DNA of 9,956 nucleotides. Origin: Synechococcaceae bacterium WBB_10_009. Its GTDB lineage: Bacteria > Cyanobacteriota > Cyanobacteriia > PCC-6307 > Cyanobiaceae. Positions 1 through 5,800 of the stretch are shown here, piece after piece; the stretch's first letter is position 1, and the number at the start of each line of letters is the position of its first letter. The translations under genes were made by a program, and so were the position numbers. The DNA is taken from assembly GCA_010030955.1 (NCBI GenBank), contig RHBP01000061.1:1-9956 (forward strand), written 5' to 3'. The notes under the pieces are model-generated. The model was given only the letters and a program-made list of their open reading frames with translations, did not search any database and was not told the origin of the DNA.

Positions 1-1066
1 GGCGGAGCTGCGCACGCGCCTGCAGGCGCTCGAACCCGCCGCCCGCCCCGCCCGCATGCCTGAACTGCTGGGGGGCAGCGATGGCCTCTGCGCCGCCGCC
101 GCCTGGCCCAGCGCCGAGCTGGTGGTCACGGGCATCGTGGGCTGCGCCGGCCTGCTGCCCACCCTGGCGGCGATCCGCGCCGGCAAAGACCTGGCCCTGG
201 CCAACAAGGAAACCCTGATCGCCGCCGGCCCCGTGGTGCTGCCGGAGCTGGAACGATCGGGGTCCAGGCTGCTGCCGGCCGATTCCGAGCACTCCGCCAT
301 CTTCCAGTGCCTGCAGGGCACCCCCTACGCCGAAACCGCACGGCTCAGCACCGGCGTGCCCACGCCGGGCCTGCGCCGCATCCAGCTCACCGCCAGCGGC
401 GGCGCCTTCCGCGATTGGGATGCGGCTGATCTGCACAAGGCCACCGTGGCCGACGCCACCAGCCACCCCAACTGGAGCATGGGGCGCAAGATCACGGTGG
501 ACTCAGCCTCACTGATGAACAAGGGGCTGGAGGTGATCGAGGCCCATTACCTGTTTGGCCTCGATTACGACCACATCGAGATCGTGATCCACCCGCAATC
601 GATCATCCACTCGATGGTGGAGCTGGCGGATTCCTCGGTGCTGGCCCAGCTGGGCTGGCCCGACATGAAGCTGCCGATCCTCTACTGCCTCAGCTGGCCC
701 GAGCGGCTGAGCACCCCCTGGCGCCGGCTCGACCTCACCGAGGTGGGCCAACTGAGCTTCCGCCAGCCCGACCCCGCCAAGTACCCCTGCATGCAGCTGG
801 CCTACGCGGCCGGCCGGGCCGGCGGCACGATGCCGGCGGTGATGAACGCCGCCAACGAGCAGGCCGTGGCGCTGTTCCTCGAGGAACAGATCCATTTCCT
901 CGACATCCCCCGTTTGATCGACGTGGTCTGCGATCGCCACCGGGTGGATCTGATGGCCAATCCCTCCCTGTCCGACGTGCTGGCGGTGGACGCCTGGTCG
1001 CGGCAGGCGGTGCGTGAGGCTGCAGCCCAGCTGCAGGCCAAGGCGCCGGCGGCCCTGCCGGCCTGA
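1..1066 (+). CDS. dxr: 1-deoxy-D-xylulose-5-phosphate reductoisomerase, 5' end missing
   Basis: DXR converts 1-deoxy-D-xylulose 5-phosphate to 2-C-methyl-D-erythritol 4-phosphate with NADPH, the committed step of the MEP pathway that feeds carotenoids, the chlorophyll phytyl tail and quinones; it is cytosolic. The reading frame is already open at base 2 and gives 354 residues before the TGA. Visible family signatures (fragment numbering) are NKETL near 68, the metal-binding DSEH at 94-97 and VDSASLMNKGLEVIEA around 167-182, whose N173, K174 and E177 match E. coli N227, K228 and E231. HPQSIIHSMVE and GWPDMKLPI follow. From that alignment about 50-55 N-terminal residues, including the NADPH-binding glycine motif, lie to the left of the window. 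The methionine at base 56 is internal and is not the start. The stop overlaps the ATG of the next gene (TGATG), which suggests co-translation. Confidence 0.96.
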   Translation, partial: AELRTRLQALEPAARPARMPELLGGSDGLCAAAAWPSAELVVTGIVGCAGLLPTLAAIRAGKDLALANKETLIAAGPVVLPELERSGSRLLPADSEHSAIFQCLQGTPYAETARLSTGVPTPGLRRIQLTASGGAFRDWDAADLHKATVADATSHPNWSMGRKITVDSASLMNKGLEVIEAHYLFGLDYDHIEIVIHPQSIIHSMVELADSSVLAQLGWPDMKLPILYCLSWPERLSTPWRRLDLTEVGQLSFRQPDPAKYPCMQLAYAAGRAGGTMPAVMNAANEQAVALFLEEQIHFLDIPRLIDVVCDRHRVDLMANPSLSDVLAVDAWSRQAVREAAAQLQAKAPAALPA

Positions 1067-1420
1067 TGCAGGTCAGCCACCACCTGCTGCTCTGCGCCAC
1101 CCCCAGCAAGGCGCTGTGCTGCCCCGACCGACCCGGCCGTGGGCCAGGCCAGCTGGGATCGGCTCAAGCAGCTGGTGCGCGACTGGGGCCTGGAGGAGGC
1201 CAACCGGCCCGAGGGGATCGTGCTGCGCACCAAGGCCGACTGCCTGCGCATCTGCGCCGAGGGGCCGGTGCTGCTGATCTGGCCGGAGGGCACCGTCTAC
1301 GGGGGCGTCACCCCGGAGCGGATCGAGCGGATCCTGCGGGAGCACGTGGTCGGCGGGCAGCCGGTGGCCCCCTGGATCATCCGCCGGATGCCAATGGCGC
1401 GGCCGCCAGCAGCCGGGTGA
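1066..1420 (+). pseudogene. Thioredoxin-like [2Fe-2S] ferredoxin domain protein, interrupted by a frameshift
   Basis: Two frames together spell one small ferredoxin. From the ATG at 1066 the first frame gives MQVSHHLLLCATPSKALCC, then turns to nonsense. From about 1124 the +1 frame continues as PTDPAVGQASWDRL and runs to the TGA at 1418-1420. Reading C4 at 1122-1125 as C3 joins them into a 117-residue protein. Cysteines 10, 18/19, 59 and 63 (CLRIC) are the cluster ligand candidates of the thioredoxin-fold [2Fe-2S] family, followed by GPVLLIWPEG and YGGVTPERI, usual in this family. The family carries electrons, but the physiological partner is not known here. Without the shift, the first frame runs on to 1668 as a meaningless peptide, while a GTG start at 1139 would lose half of the cysteines. 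It could be a true mutation, a sequencing error in the C run, or +1 ribosomal slippage at CCC-G. It overlaps the dxr stop, and its 3' end overlaps the convergent hydrolase gene. Confidence 0.85.
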
Positions 1421-2480
1421 GCCAGCGGGCCGTGAGCCGGTCGCCCCAGCAGCCCTGGCCCGCCGCCGCATCGCAACGGGCGTGGAAACCGTTGTGCCCT
1501 CCCTGGGGGGTGATCACCACGTCGATGCCCCTCAGGTCCGCCTCCGCCAGGCGACGGATCGGGGCCACCGGCACCCAGGGGTCATCGGCCGCATGCACCA
1601 AGAGGCTGGGGGGCAGGCGTGCGGCGGCGCCCTCCAGCAGCGGCAGCAGCGGGCTGGCTTTGGCGTAGTAGTCGTCCACGGAGCCGTAGCCCCAGCGCGG
1701 GGCGGTGATGGCGGCATCGAAGGCCCGCAGGCTGCGCAGGCGGCCCGGCGGTGCACGGCCCTCCAGCAACTCCCGCTCCGCCGGTGTCACGCCAAAGGGA
1801 TCCGCCAGGGTCTGGGCCAACAACCGGCGCAGCAGCCAGCGTTGGTAAACGCGATTCCGGGGCCGCTCGATCTGGCGGGAGCAGGCGTCCAGGTCCAGCG
1901 GGGAACTGATGCACACCAGGCCATCCAGCCCTGGCGATCCATCGCCGGCCAGCAGGGCATTGAGCAGCAGGGTCCCCCCCAGGGAGAGCCCCACCCCCAG
2001 CAGCGGCCGGCCACCGGAAGCCAGCTGATCCGCCAGCTGCCGGGCACTAGCCAGCACCGGCAGCAGATCACGGTTGCAGCTGGCGGCATAGGTGCCTCGG
2101 GCCAGGGGCCTGCCGGCTCCGGCACCGCGCAGGTTGAGGCGGAGCACGGCAAACCCTGCCTGTTGCAGGGTTTGCCCCATGCGCCGCAGCCCCTCGCGGT
2201 CGCTGCTGCCCCCCAGGCCGTGCAACAGCAGCACCAGGGCCAGCGGTTCACGGCCGGCCGGCAGCGGCGGGTCGAACAGGGCCAACAGCTGGTCACCACC
2301 CCCCACGGGAATCGTGATCGGCTCACCCTGATCGGGGCCTAGCGCCACCGTCCGCAGGGTGTCGCGCAGGGTCTGCAGGTCGCCATTGAACCAGTGCCTG
2401 CGCGGCCGGAAGGGCTGCAAACCCAGATCCAGGGCAAGGGTCTGATCAACCGCTCGGGCCCATGGTCGCGATCGCGGCAC
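1377..2480 (-). CDS. YheT-type alpha/beta hydrolase
   Basis: This is a predicted cytosolic serine hydrolase of the YheT/ABHD1-3 branch of the alpha/beta fold; its substrate is unknown (small esters or lipids are plausible). Counting from an upstream TTG at 2498, the HGLGGS oxyanion-hole strand lies at 93-98, the nucleophile elbow G-L-S172-L-G at 170-174, the acid in HAADDP at 302-307 (probably D306) and the catalytic histidine in GGHNGF at H335. I prefer GTG at 2480, giving 367 residues: it has an AGGGGG ribosome binding site 6 bases upstream and the protein then begins with a PRSRPWARA-type sequence. The TTG at 2498, in the same frame, is the alternative. The gene starts 50 bases after the pntB stop on the same strand and may be co-transcribed. 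Its 3' end overlaps the convergent ferredoxin gene by 44 bases. A 12-bp perfect inverted repeat lies inside it (2148-2176). Confidence 0.88.
   Translation of the reverse strand: MPRSRPWARAVDQTLALDLGLQPFRPRRHWFNGDLQTLRDTLRTVALGPDQGEPITIPVGGGDQLLALFDPPLPAGREPLALVLLLHGLGGSSDREGLRRMGQTLQQAGFAVLRLNLRGAGAGRPLARGTYAASCNRDLLPVLASARQLADQLASGGRPLLGVGLSLGGTLLLNALLAGDGSPGLDGLVCISSPLDLDACSRQIERPRNRVYQRWLLRRLLAQTLADPFGVTPAERELLEGRAPPGRLRSLRAFDAAITAPRWGYGSVDDYYAKASPLLPLLEGAAARLPPSLLVHAADDPWVPVAPIRRLAEADLRGIDVVITPQGGHNGFHARCDAAAGQGCWGDRLTARWLTRLLAAAPLASGG
2148..2176. repeat. 12-bp perfect inverted repeat inside the hydrolase gene
   Basis: GGCAAACCCTGC (2148-2159) and its exact reverse complement (2165-2176) flank a 5-base loop. 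On the coding (minus) strand it encodes the GQTLQQAGFA region of the hydrolase. No T run follows on either strand. Confidence 0.85.
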
Positions 2481-2485
2481 GGGGA

Positions 2486-2525
2486 TCCCCCTGTCCAAGG
2501 TTGTGATCCTGAGGGATCAGGGGGA
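2486..2525 (-). repeat. Inverted repeat between pntB and the hydrolase gene
   Basis: TCCCCCTG and CAGGGGGA (2486-2493 and 2518-2525) are perfect complements separated by 24 bases. The arm near the hydrolase contains its ribosome binding site. A smaller inverted repeat, TGATCC/GGATCA (2504-2509 and 2514-2519, 4-base loop), lies inside and would compete for two bases. There is no T run, so this does not look like an intrinsic terminator. A translational control role is inference. Confidence 0.5.
2487..2492 (-). promoter_or_regulatory. Ribosome binding site deciding the hydrolase start
   Basis: On the minus strand AGGGGG stands 6 bases before the GTG at 2480. The competing TTG at 2498 has only a weak AGG about 9 bases upstream. 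The purine tract is also the 3' arm of an 8-bp inverted repeat with 2518-2525. Confidence 0.5.
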
Positions 2526-2530
2526 CGCGA

Positions 2531-3982
2531 TCAAGCGGCTACAGCAACTTTGCTGCCCACCCCCTGGCTGCGCAGCTCCGTGCACAGCTGCTGCAGCACC
2601 GCCTTGGCATCGCCGAACACCATGGCGGTCTGGGGCAGTTCAAACAGCGCGTTGGCGATGCCGGCGTAGCCAGCCCCGAGGCTGCGCTTCACCACGAACA
2701 CCTGCCGCGCCTGGTCCACCTCCAGCACGGGCATGCCATAGAGGGGGCTGCTGGGGTCGGTTTTGGCGTCGGGGTTCACCACATCGTTGGCCCCCAGCAC
2801 GATCACCACATCGGTGCGGGGGAATTCGGGGTTGATCGTGTCCATCTCCAGCAGCTGCTCGTAGGGCACATCCGCCTCCGCCAACAGCACGTTCATGTGG
2901 CCGGGCATGCGGCCCGCCACCGGATGGATGGCATAGCTCACCTCCGAGCCATTGGCCTCCAGCAGCTTGGCCAACTCCCGCAGGGCGTGCTGGGCCTGGG
3001 CCACCGCCAGGCCATAGCCGGGCACAAACACCACCCGCTCGGCCGTTTCCAGGGCCATGGCGCACTCCTCGGCGCTGCAGCTCACGATGCGGCTGTAGCC
3101 GGCTTCATCGCCGCCGCCGCCCACATGGCCGCCGCCGGATGCCGCACCGAGGGCGCCCCCAAACAACACGCTCACCAGCGAGCGGTTCATCGCCGTGCAC
3201 ATCACCTGGGTGAGGATCAGGCCAGCGGCCCCCACCATGGCGCCGGCCACGATCAACAGCTGGCTGCCCACCACAAAACCGGCGGCGGCGGCGGCCACGC
3301 CGGAATAGGAGTTGAGCAGGGAGATCACCACCGGCATGTCGGCGCCGCCGATGGGCAGGGTCACGCCGATGCCCAGCAGGGTGGAGGCCACCACCAACAG
3401 CCAGAGCGGGCCCACCGCCGGGCCCGCTTCCGGAGCTACAGCGGCCATGAACACCCCGCCCACCAGGGAGGCCAGGGCCAGGGTGATGTTCACCGCATGG
3501 CGCACGGAGCTCTGGGTCCAGCCCGGGGTGCCGATCCAGCCCTGCAGCTTGCCCATGGCCACGATCGAGCCGCTGAAGGTGATCGCCCCCACAAACACGG
3601 AGATCACGATCGAGATGCGCTCCACCAGGGTGGTGTCGCTGGGGTCAAACAGCGCCACCGCCAGGGCCACCAGCAGCGAGGCCATGCCGCCGCAGCCGTT
3701 GAACAGGGCCACGGTTTCGGGCATGGCCGTCATCGGCACCCGCTGGGCGGTGAGCAGGCCCAGCAGGCCACCGGCGGCGGTGCCCACGGCGATCCACAGC
3801 CAGGCGGTGGGGCTGGGTTGCACCTGAATCAACAGCCCCACCACCGCCAGCCCCATGGCCAGGGCCGCCAGGCCATTGGCGGAGCGGGCCGAGCGCACCT
3901 TGGAGAGGCCCTTCAGGCCAAGGGCCAGCAGCAGCACCGCCAGCAGGTCGATGCCATAACCGAACACGTCGAGGGCGCTCAT
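2531..3982 (-). CDS. pntB: NAD(P) transhydrogenase subunit beta
   Basis: PntB supplies the second half of the proton channel (dII) and the NADP(H)-binding dIII domain of the proton-translocating transhydrogenase; cyanobacterial PntAB is reported in the thylakoid membrane. The 483-residue protein has many hydrophobic helices over residues 1-275, including the signature GADMPVVISLLNSYSG (213-228, N224 equivalent to E. coli N222). A glycine-rich linker at 279-292 leads into dIII with the nucleotide-binding GYGLAVAQAQ (322-331), HPVAGRMPGHMNV (353-365), GANDVVNP (397-404) and KRSLGAGYAG (432-441). At the position of E. coli His91 this protein has Asn95 (FNGCGG). Length is normal for the family. 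The ATG overlaps the pntAB stop as ATGA, with GGAG 7 bases upstream inside pntAB, so translation is probably coupled. Confidence 0.97.
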   Translation of the reverse strand: MSALDVFGYGIDLLAVLLLALGLKGLSKVRSARSANGLAALAMGLAVVGLLIQVQPSPTAWLWIAVGTAAGGLLGLLTAQRVPMTAMPETVALFNGCGGMASLLVALAVALFDPSDTTLVERISIVISVFVGAITFSGSIVAMGKLQGWIGTPGWTQSSVRHAVNITLALASLVGGVFMAAVAPEAGPAVGPLWLLVVASTLLGIGVTLPIGGADMPVVISLLNSYSGVAAAAAGFVVGSQLLIVAGAMVGAAGLILTQVMCTAMNRSLVSVLFGGALGAASGGGHVGGGGDEAGYSRIVSCSAEECAMALETAERVVFVPGYGLAVAQAQHALRELAKLLEANGSEVSYAIHPVAGRMPGHMNVLLAEADVPYEQLLEMDTINPEFPRTDVVIVLGANDVVNPDAKTDPSSPLYGMPVLEVDQARQVFVVKRSLGAGYAGIANALFELPQTAMVFGDAKAVLQQLCTELRSQGVGSKVAVAA

Positions 3983-4278
3983 GAGCCGGCTCCGGATTTT
4001 TTACGGCTGAACATGGCGAGCATCCGGTCGGTGACCAGGAAGCCGCCAATCACGTTGAACAGGGCGAAGCCCAGCGACAGCGACCCCAACAGCAGCAGGG
4101 GGGTGCTGCCATCGGCCTGGGCGATCAAGGTGATCGAGGCCAGCACGGTGATGCCGCTGATGGCGTTGGCGCCGCTCATCAGGGGGGTGTGCAGGGTGGG
4201 GGGCACCTTGCCGATCAACTCCAGCCCCAGCAGGCTGCCCAGCAGCAGCACCCACAGGGCCTGATCCAGGCTGCTCAT
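3979..4278 (-). CDS. pntAB: NAD(P) transhydrogenase subunit alpha part 2 (membrane)
   Basis: This small membrane subunit (99 residues) carries the first part of the dII proton channel and forms the transhydrogenase with PntAA and PntB. Three hydrophobic segments are visible at about 7-23, 40-54 and 60-84. The conserved family stretch GKVPPTLHTPLMSGANAISG lies at 23-42. The ATG at 4278 is chosen because GGAGGT stands 5 bases upstream and the ATG overlaps the pntAA stop (ATGA). The frame is open for 18 more codons upstream, but those would be proline/glycine-rich and unlike the family. The tail is basic (SRKKSGAGS), and its run of six A on the coding strand is unusual in such GC-rich DNA. The separate PntAA/PntAB arrangement resembles Rhodospirillum rubrum rather than the fused E. 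coli alpha subunit. Confidence 0.96.
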   Translation of the reverse strand: MSSLDQALWVLLLGSLLGLELIGKVPPTLHTPLMSGANAISGITVLASITLIAQADGSTPLLLLGSLSLGFALFNVIGGFLVTDRMLAMFSRKKSGAGS

Positions 4279-5447
4279 GCCGCACCTCCCACGGCCACCG
4301 GGGCCGGGCTGACGTGGTGGCTGAACAGGCAACCGGCCACGATCGGATCCTCCAGATCCAGCCGCAGCACAGGGGCCGCGTCGTCAGCGGTCGCCGGGGT
4401 GATCAGGTGCTCCAGCAGGGCCGCCAGATTGCGCGCATAGAGCGCACTGGCGTGGTTGGCCACCGTGCAGGGCAACCCGTCGCCACCGATCAACTGCACC
4501 CCATGGCGCCACACGGTGGTGCCGGCCTCGGTGCCCTCGCAGTTGCCCCCCTGGGCCACCGCCAGGTCCACCACAACGCCGCCGGGGCGCATGTGCTGGA
4601 GCATGGCATCGTCGATCAAGCGGGGCGCCGGGCGGCCGGGCACCTGGGCGGTGCAGATCACCATGTCCGCCAGGGCCAGCTGTTCGGTGAGCTGGCGCCG
4701 CTGCTCCGCCAGGAAGGCCTCGCTGGCCTGCTGGGCATAGCCGCCGGTTTCACCGGGCTTCTGCTCCAGTTCCGGCGGCTCGATGAAGCGCCCGCCCAGG
4801 GATTCCACCTGCTCCTTGGCGGCGGCACGCACATCGCTCACGTAGACCACCGCCCCCAGGCGCCGGGCCGTGGCCAGGGCCTGCAGGCCGGCCACACCGG
4901 CCCCGAGCACCAGGGCTCGAGCGGGCTGAATGGTGCCGGCGGCGGTCATCAACATCGGCACGTAGCGGTCCAGGGCCGCCGCCGCCAGCAGCACCGCCTT
5001 GTAGCCGGCGATGTTGGCCTGGGAGGAGAGCACATCCATGGCCTGGGCGCGGCTGATGCGCGGCAGCAACTCCAGCGCCAGGCCGGTGAGCTGGCGGCTC
5101 TGCAGCTGTTGCTTGAGGTCGTCGTTGCCGTGGGGCTCCAGCAGCCCCAGCAGCACGGCACCGGCCGGAAGGCTGTCGAACTCCGGGCGGCCGCGCACCA
5201 GGGCCGCGGCCTGCACGGCCAGCACCACATCGGTGTGGCTCCAATGGTCGGAACCGGCCCCCTTGGCCTCCACCAAGGCCGCGCCGGCATCGCGGTAGGC
5301 GTCATCGTCGTAACCGCTGGCCTGGCCGGCCCCGCGCTCCACGCTCAGGCTGCAGCCCTTGGCGGTGAGGCGGCGCACCGTTTCAGGGGTGGCCGCCACC
5401 CGCGTTTCGCCTGGGCAACACTCCCGCGGAACCAACACTCGAACCAA
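4275..5447 (-). CDS. pntAA: NAD(P) transhydrogenase subunit alpha part 1 (NAD-binding)
   Basis: PntAA is the peripheral dI domain that binds NAD(H) and passes hydride to NADP+ on PntB. With the TTG start at 5447 it has 390 residues and begins MVRVLVPREC, matching the usual N-terminus of the alanine dehydrogenase/PntA family (xRVLxPREx-GETRVAxTPE). The RQD loop that contacts NAD is intact as R130, Q135 and D138 within LLPRISRAQAMDVLSSQANIAGY. The Rossmann fingerprint GAGVAGLQA is at 182-190 with D205 at the end of the second strand. GAAGG precedes the TTG by 10 bases. A GTG at 5528 would add 27 residues, but these are unlike the family and would run through the 5516-5533 palindrome; GTG at 5438 is another weak option. 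It is the first gene of the pnt operon, 114 bases after hli. Confidence 0.93.
   Translation of the reverse strand: MVRVLVPRECCPGETRVAATPETVRRLTAKGCSLSVERGAGQASGYDDDAYRDAGAALVEAKGAGSDHWSHTDVVLAVQAAALVRGRPEFDSLPAGAVLLGLLEPHGNDDLKQQLQSRQLTGLALELLPRISRAQAMDVLSSQANIAGYKAVLLAAAALDRYVPMLMTAAGTIQPARALVLGAGVAGLQALATARRLGAVVYVSDVRAAAKEQVESLGGRFIEPPELEQKPGETGGYAQQASEAFLAEQRRQLTEQLALADMVICTAQVPGRPAPRLIDDAMLQHMRPGGVVVDLAVAQGGNCEGTEAGTTVWRHGVQLIGGDGLPCTVANHASALYARNLAALLEHLITPATADDAAPVLRLDLEDPIVAGCLFSHHVSPAPVAVGGAA
4284..4289 (-). promoter_or_regulatory. Ribosome binding site of pntAB
   Basis: GGAGGT on the minus strand lies 5 bases before the ATG at 4278 and inside the last codons of pntAA. It is the strongest Shine-Dalgarno sequence I see in the window and fixes the pntAB start. 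Confidence 0.7.
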
Positions 5448-5515
5448 CGCGTCCCACCCTTCACCAGATCCGTTCAGTGTTTTGCCCTTGCCCGGGCGCG
5501 GCAACGGTTCAGCGC

Positions 5516-5533
5516 CGGATGTGGGCACATCCG
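5516..5533. repeat. 18-bp perfect dyad in the hli-pntAA gap
   Basis: CGGATGTG and CACATCCG flank GG (plus strand), giving an 18-bp imperfect-centre palindrome with perfect 8-bp arms. It lies 28 bases after the hli stop and about 69 bases before the pntAA start on the minus strand. No T run follows on the minus strand, so it is not a standard intrinsic terminator. It could be an operator or an RNA hairpin that separates hli from pnt; both are inference. Confidence 0.75.
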
Positions 5534-5561
5534 CACATGGGCCGGCAACGGCGGACGGACC

Positions 5562-5765
5562 TCAGGCGCGGCCCGCCAGCCGGGCGATCAACAGCACCGT
5601 GAGACCCACCGACAGGCCCACCATCGCCATGCGCCCGTTCCAGATCTCGGCCTGGGGCGTAAAGCCCCGCTTCCACTGGTTCAGCTCCTCAGGCCCCACG
5701 GGCACGGGCTCCAGCCCCGCCGTGGCCTGGGAGTCGTCCGGAACCGATGGGCTGGTGGTGGCCAT
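5562..5765 (-). CDS. hli: High light-inducible protein (single-helix Hlip/SCP)
   Basis: Hlips are one-helix thylakoid proteins of the LHC superfamily that bind chlorophyll and carotenoid and protect photosystem assembly and chlorophyll during light stress. The 67-residue product has an acidic, proline-containing N-terminus (1-27), then WKRGFTPQAEIWNGRMAMVG at 31-50 with the pigment-binding E40, N43 and R45, and a hydrophobic stretch to about residue 61. The ATG at 5765 is preferred over a GTG four codons upstream. No clear Shine-Dalgarno is seen. The tail after the helix is very short (ARLAGRA). The gene lies 35 bases downstream of tsaD on the same strand and 114 bases upstream of pntAA. The family call is secure; which Hlip paralogue it is cannot be told. 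Confidence 0.93.
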   Translation of the reverse strand: MATTSPSVPDDSQATAGLEPVPVGPEELNQWKRGFTPQAEIWNGRMAMVGLSVGLTVLLIARLAGRA

Positions 5766-5800
5766 GGCTGGCGCCACAGAATCGACCCAACTTAGTCAGC

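Noticed and set aside
1066..1668. 200-residue frame continuing from the ferredoxin ATG without a shift
   Set aside because: After residue 19 the sequence loses all family similarity, while the +1 frame keeps it to a proper end.
930..2475. Cyanobacterial HIP1 octamer GCGATCGC at 930-937 and 2468-2475
   Set aside because: By eye I find only these two copies; in GC-rich DNA that is too few to claim HIP1 enrichment.
2897..4264. 455-residue open frame on the + strand opposite pntB/pntAB
   Set aside because: His/Gly/Gln-rich composition with no recognisable domain; it is the antisense shadow of strongly biased GC-rich codons in pntB and pntAB.
5448..5528. Longer pntAA N-terminus from the GTG at 5528
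   Set aside because: The extra 27 residues are unlike the family, and they run through the palindrome at 5516-5533. The family N-terminus starts at VRVLVPRE.
4314..5795. 493-residue open frame on the + strand opposite pntAA and hli
   Set aside because: Same shadow effect; it covers real genes with full sets of motifs on the minus strand.
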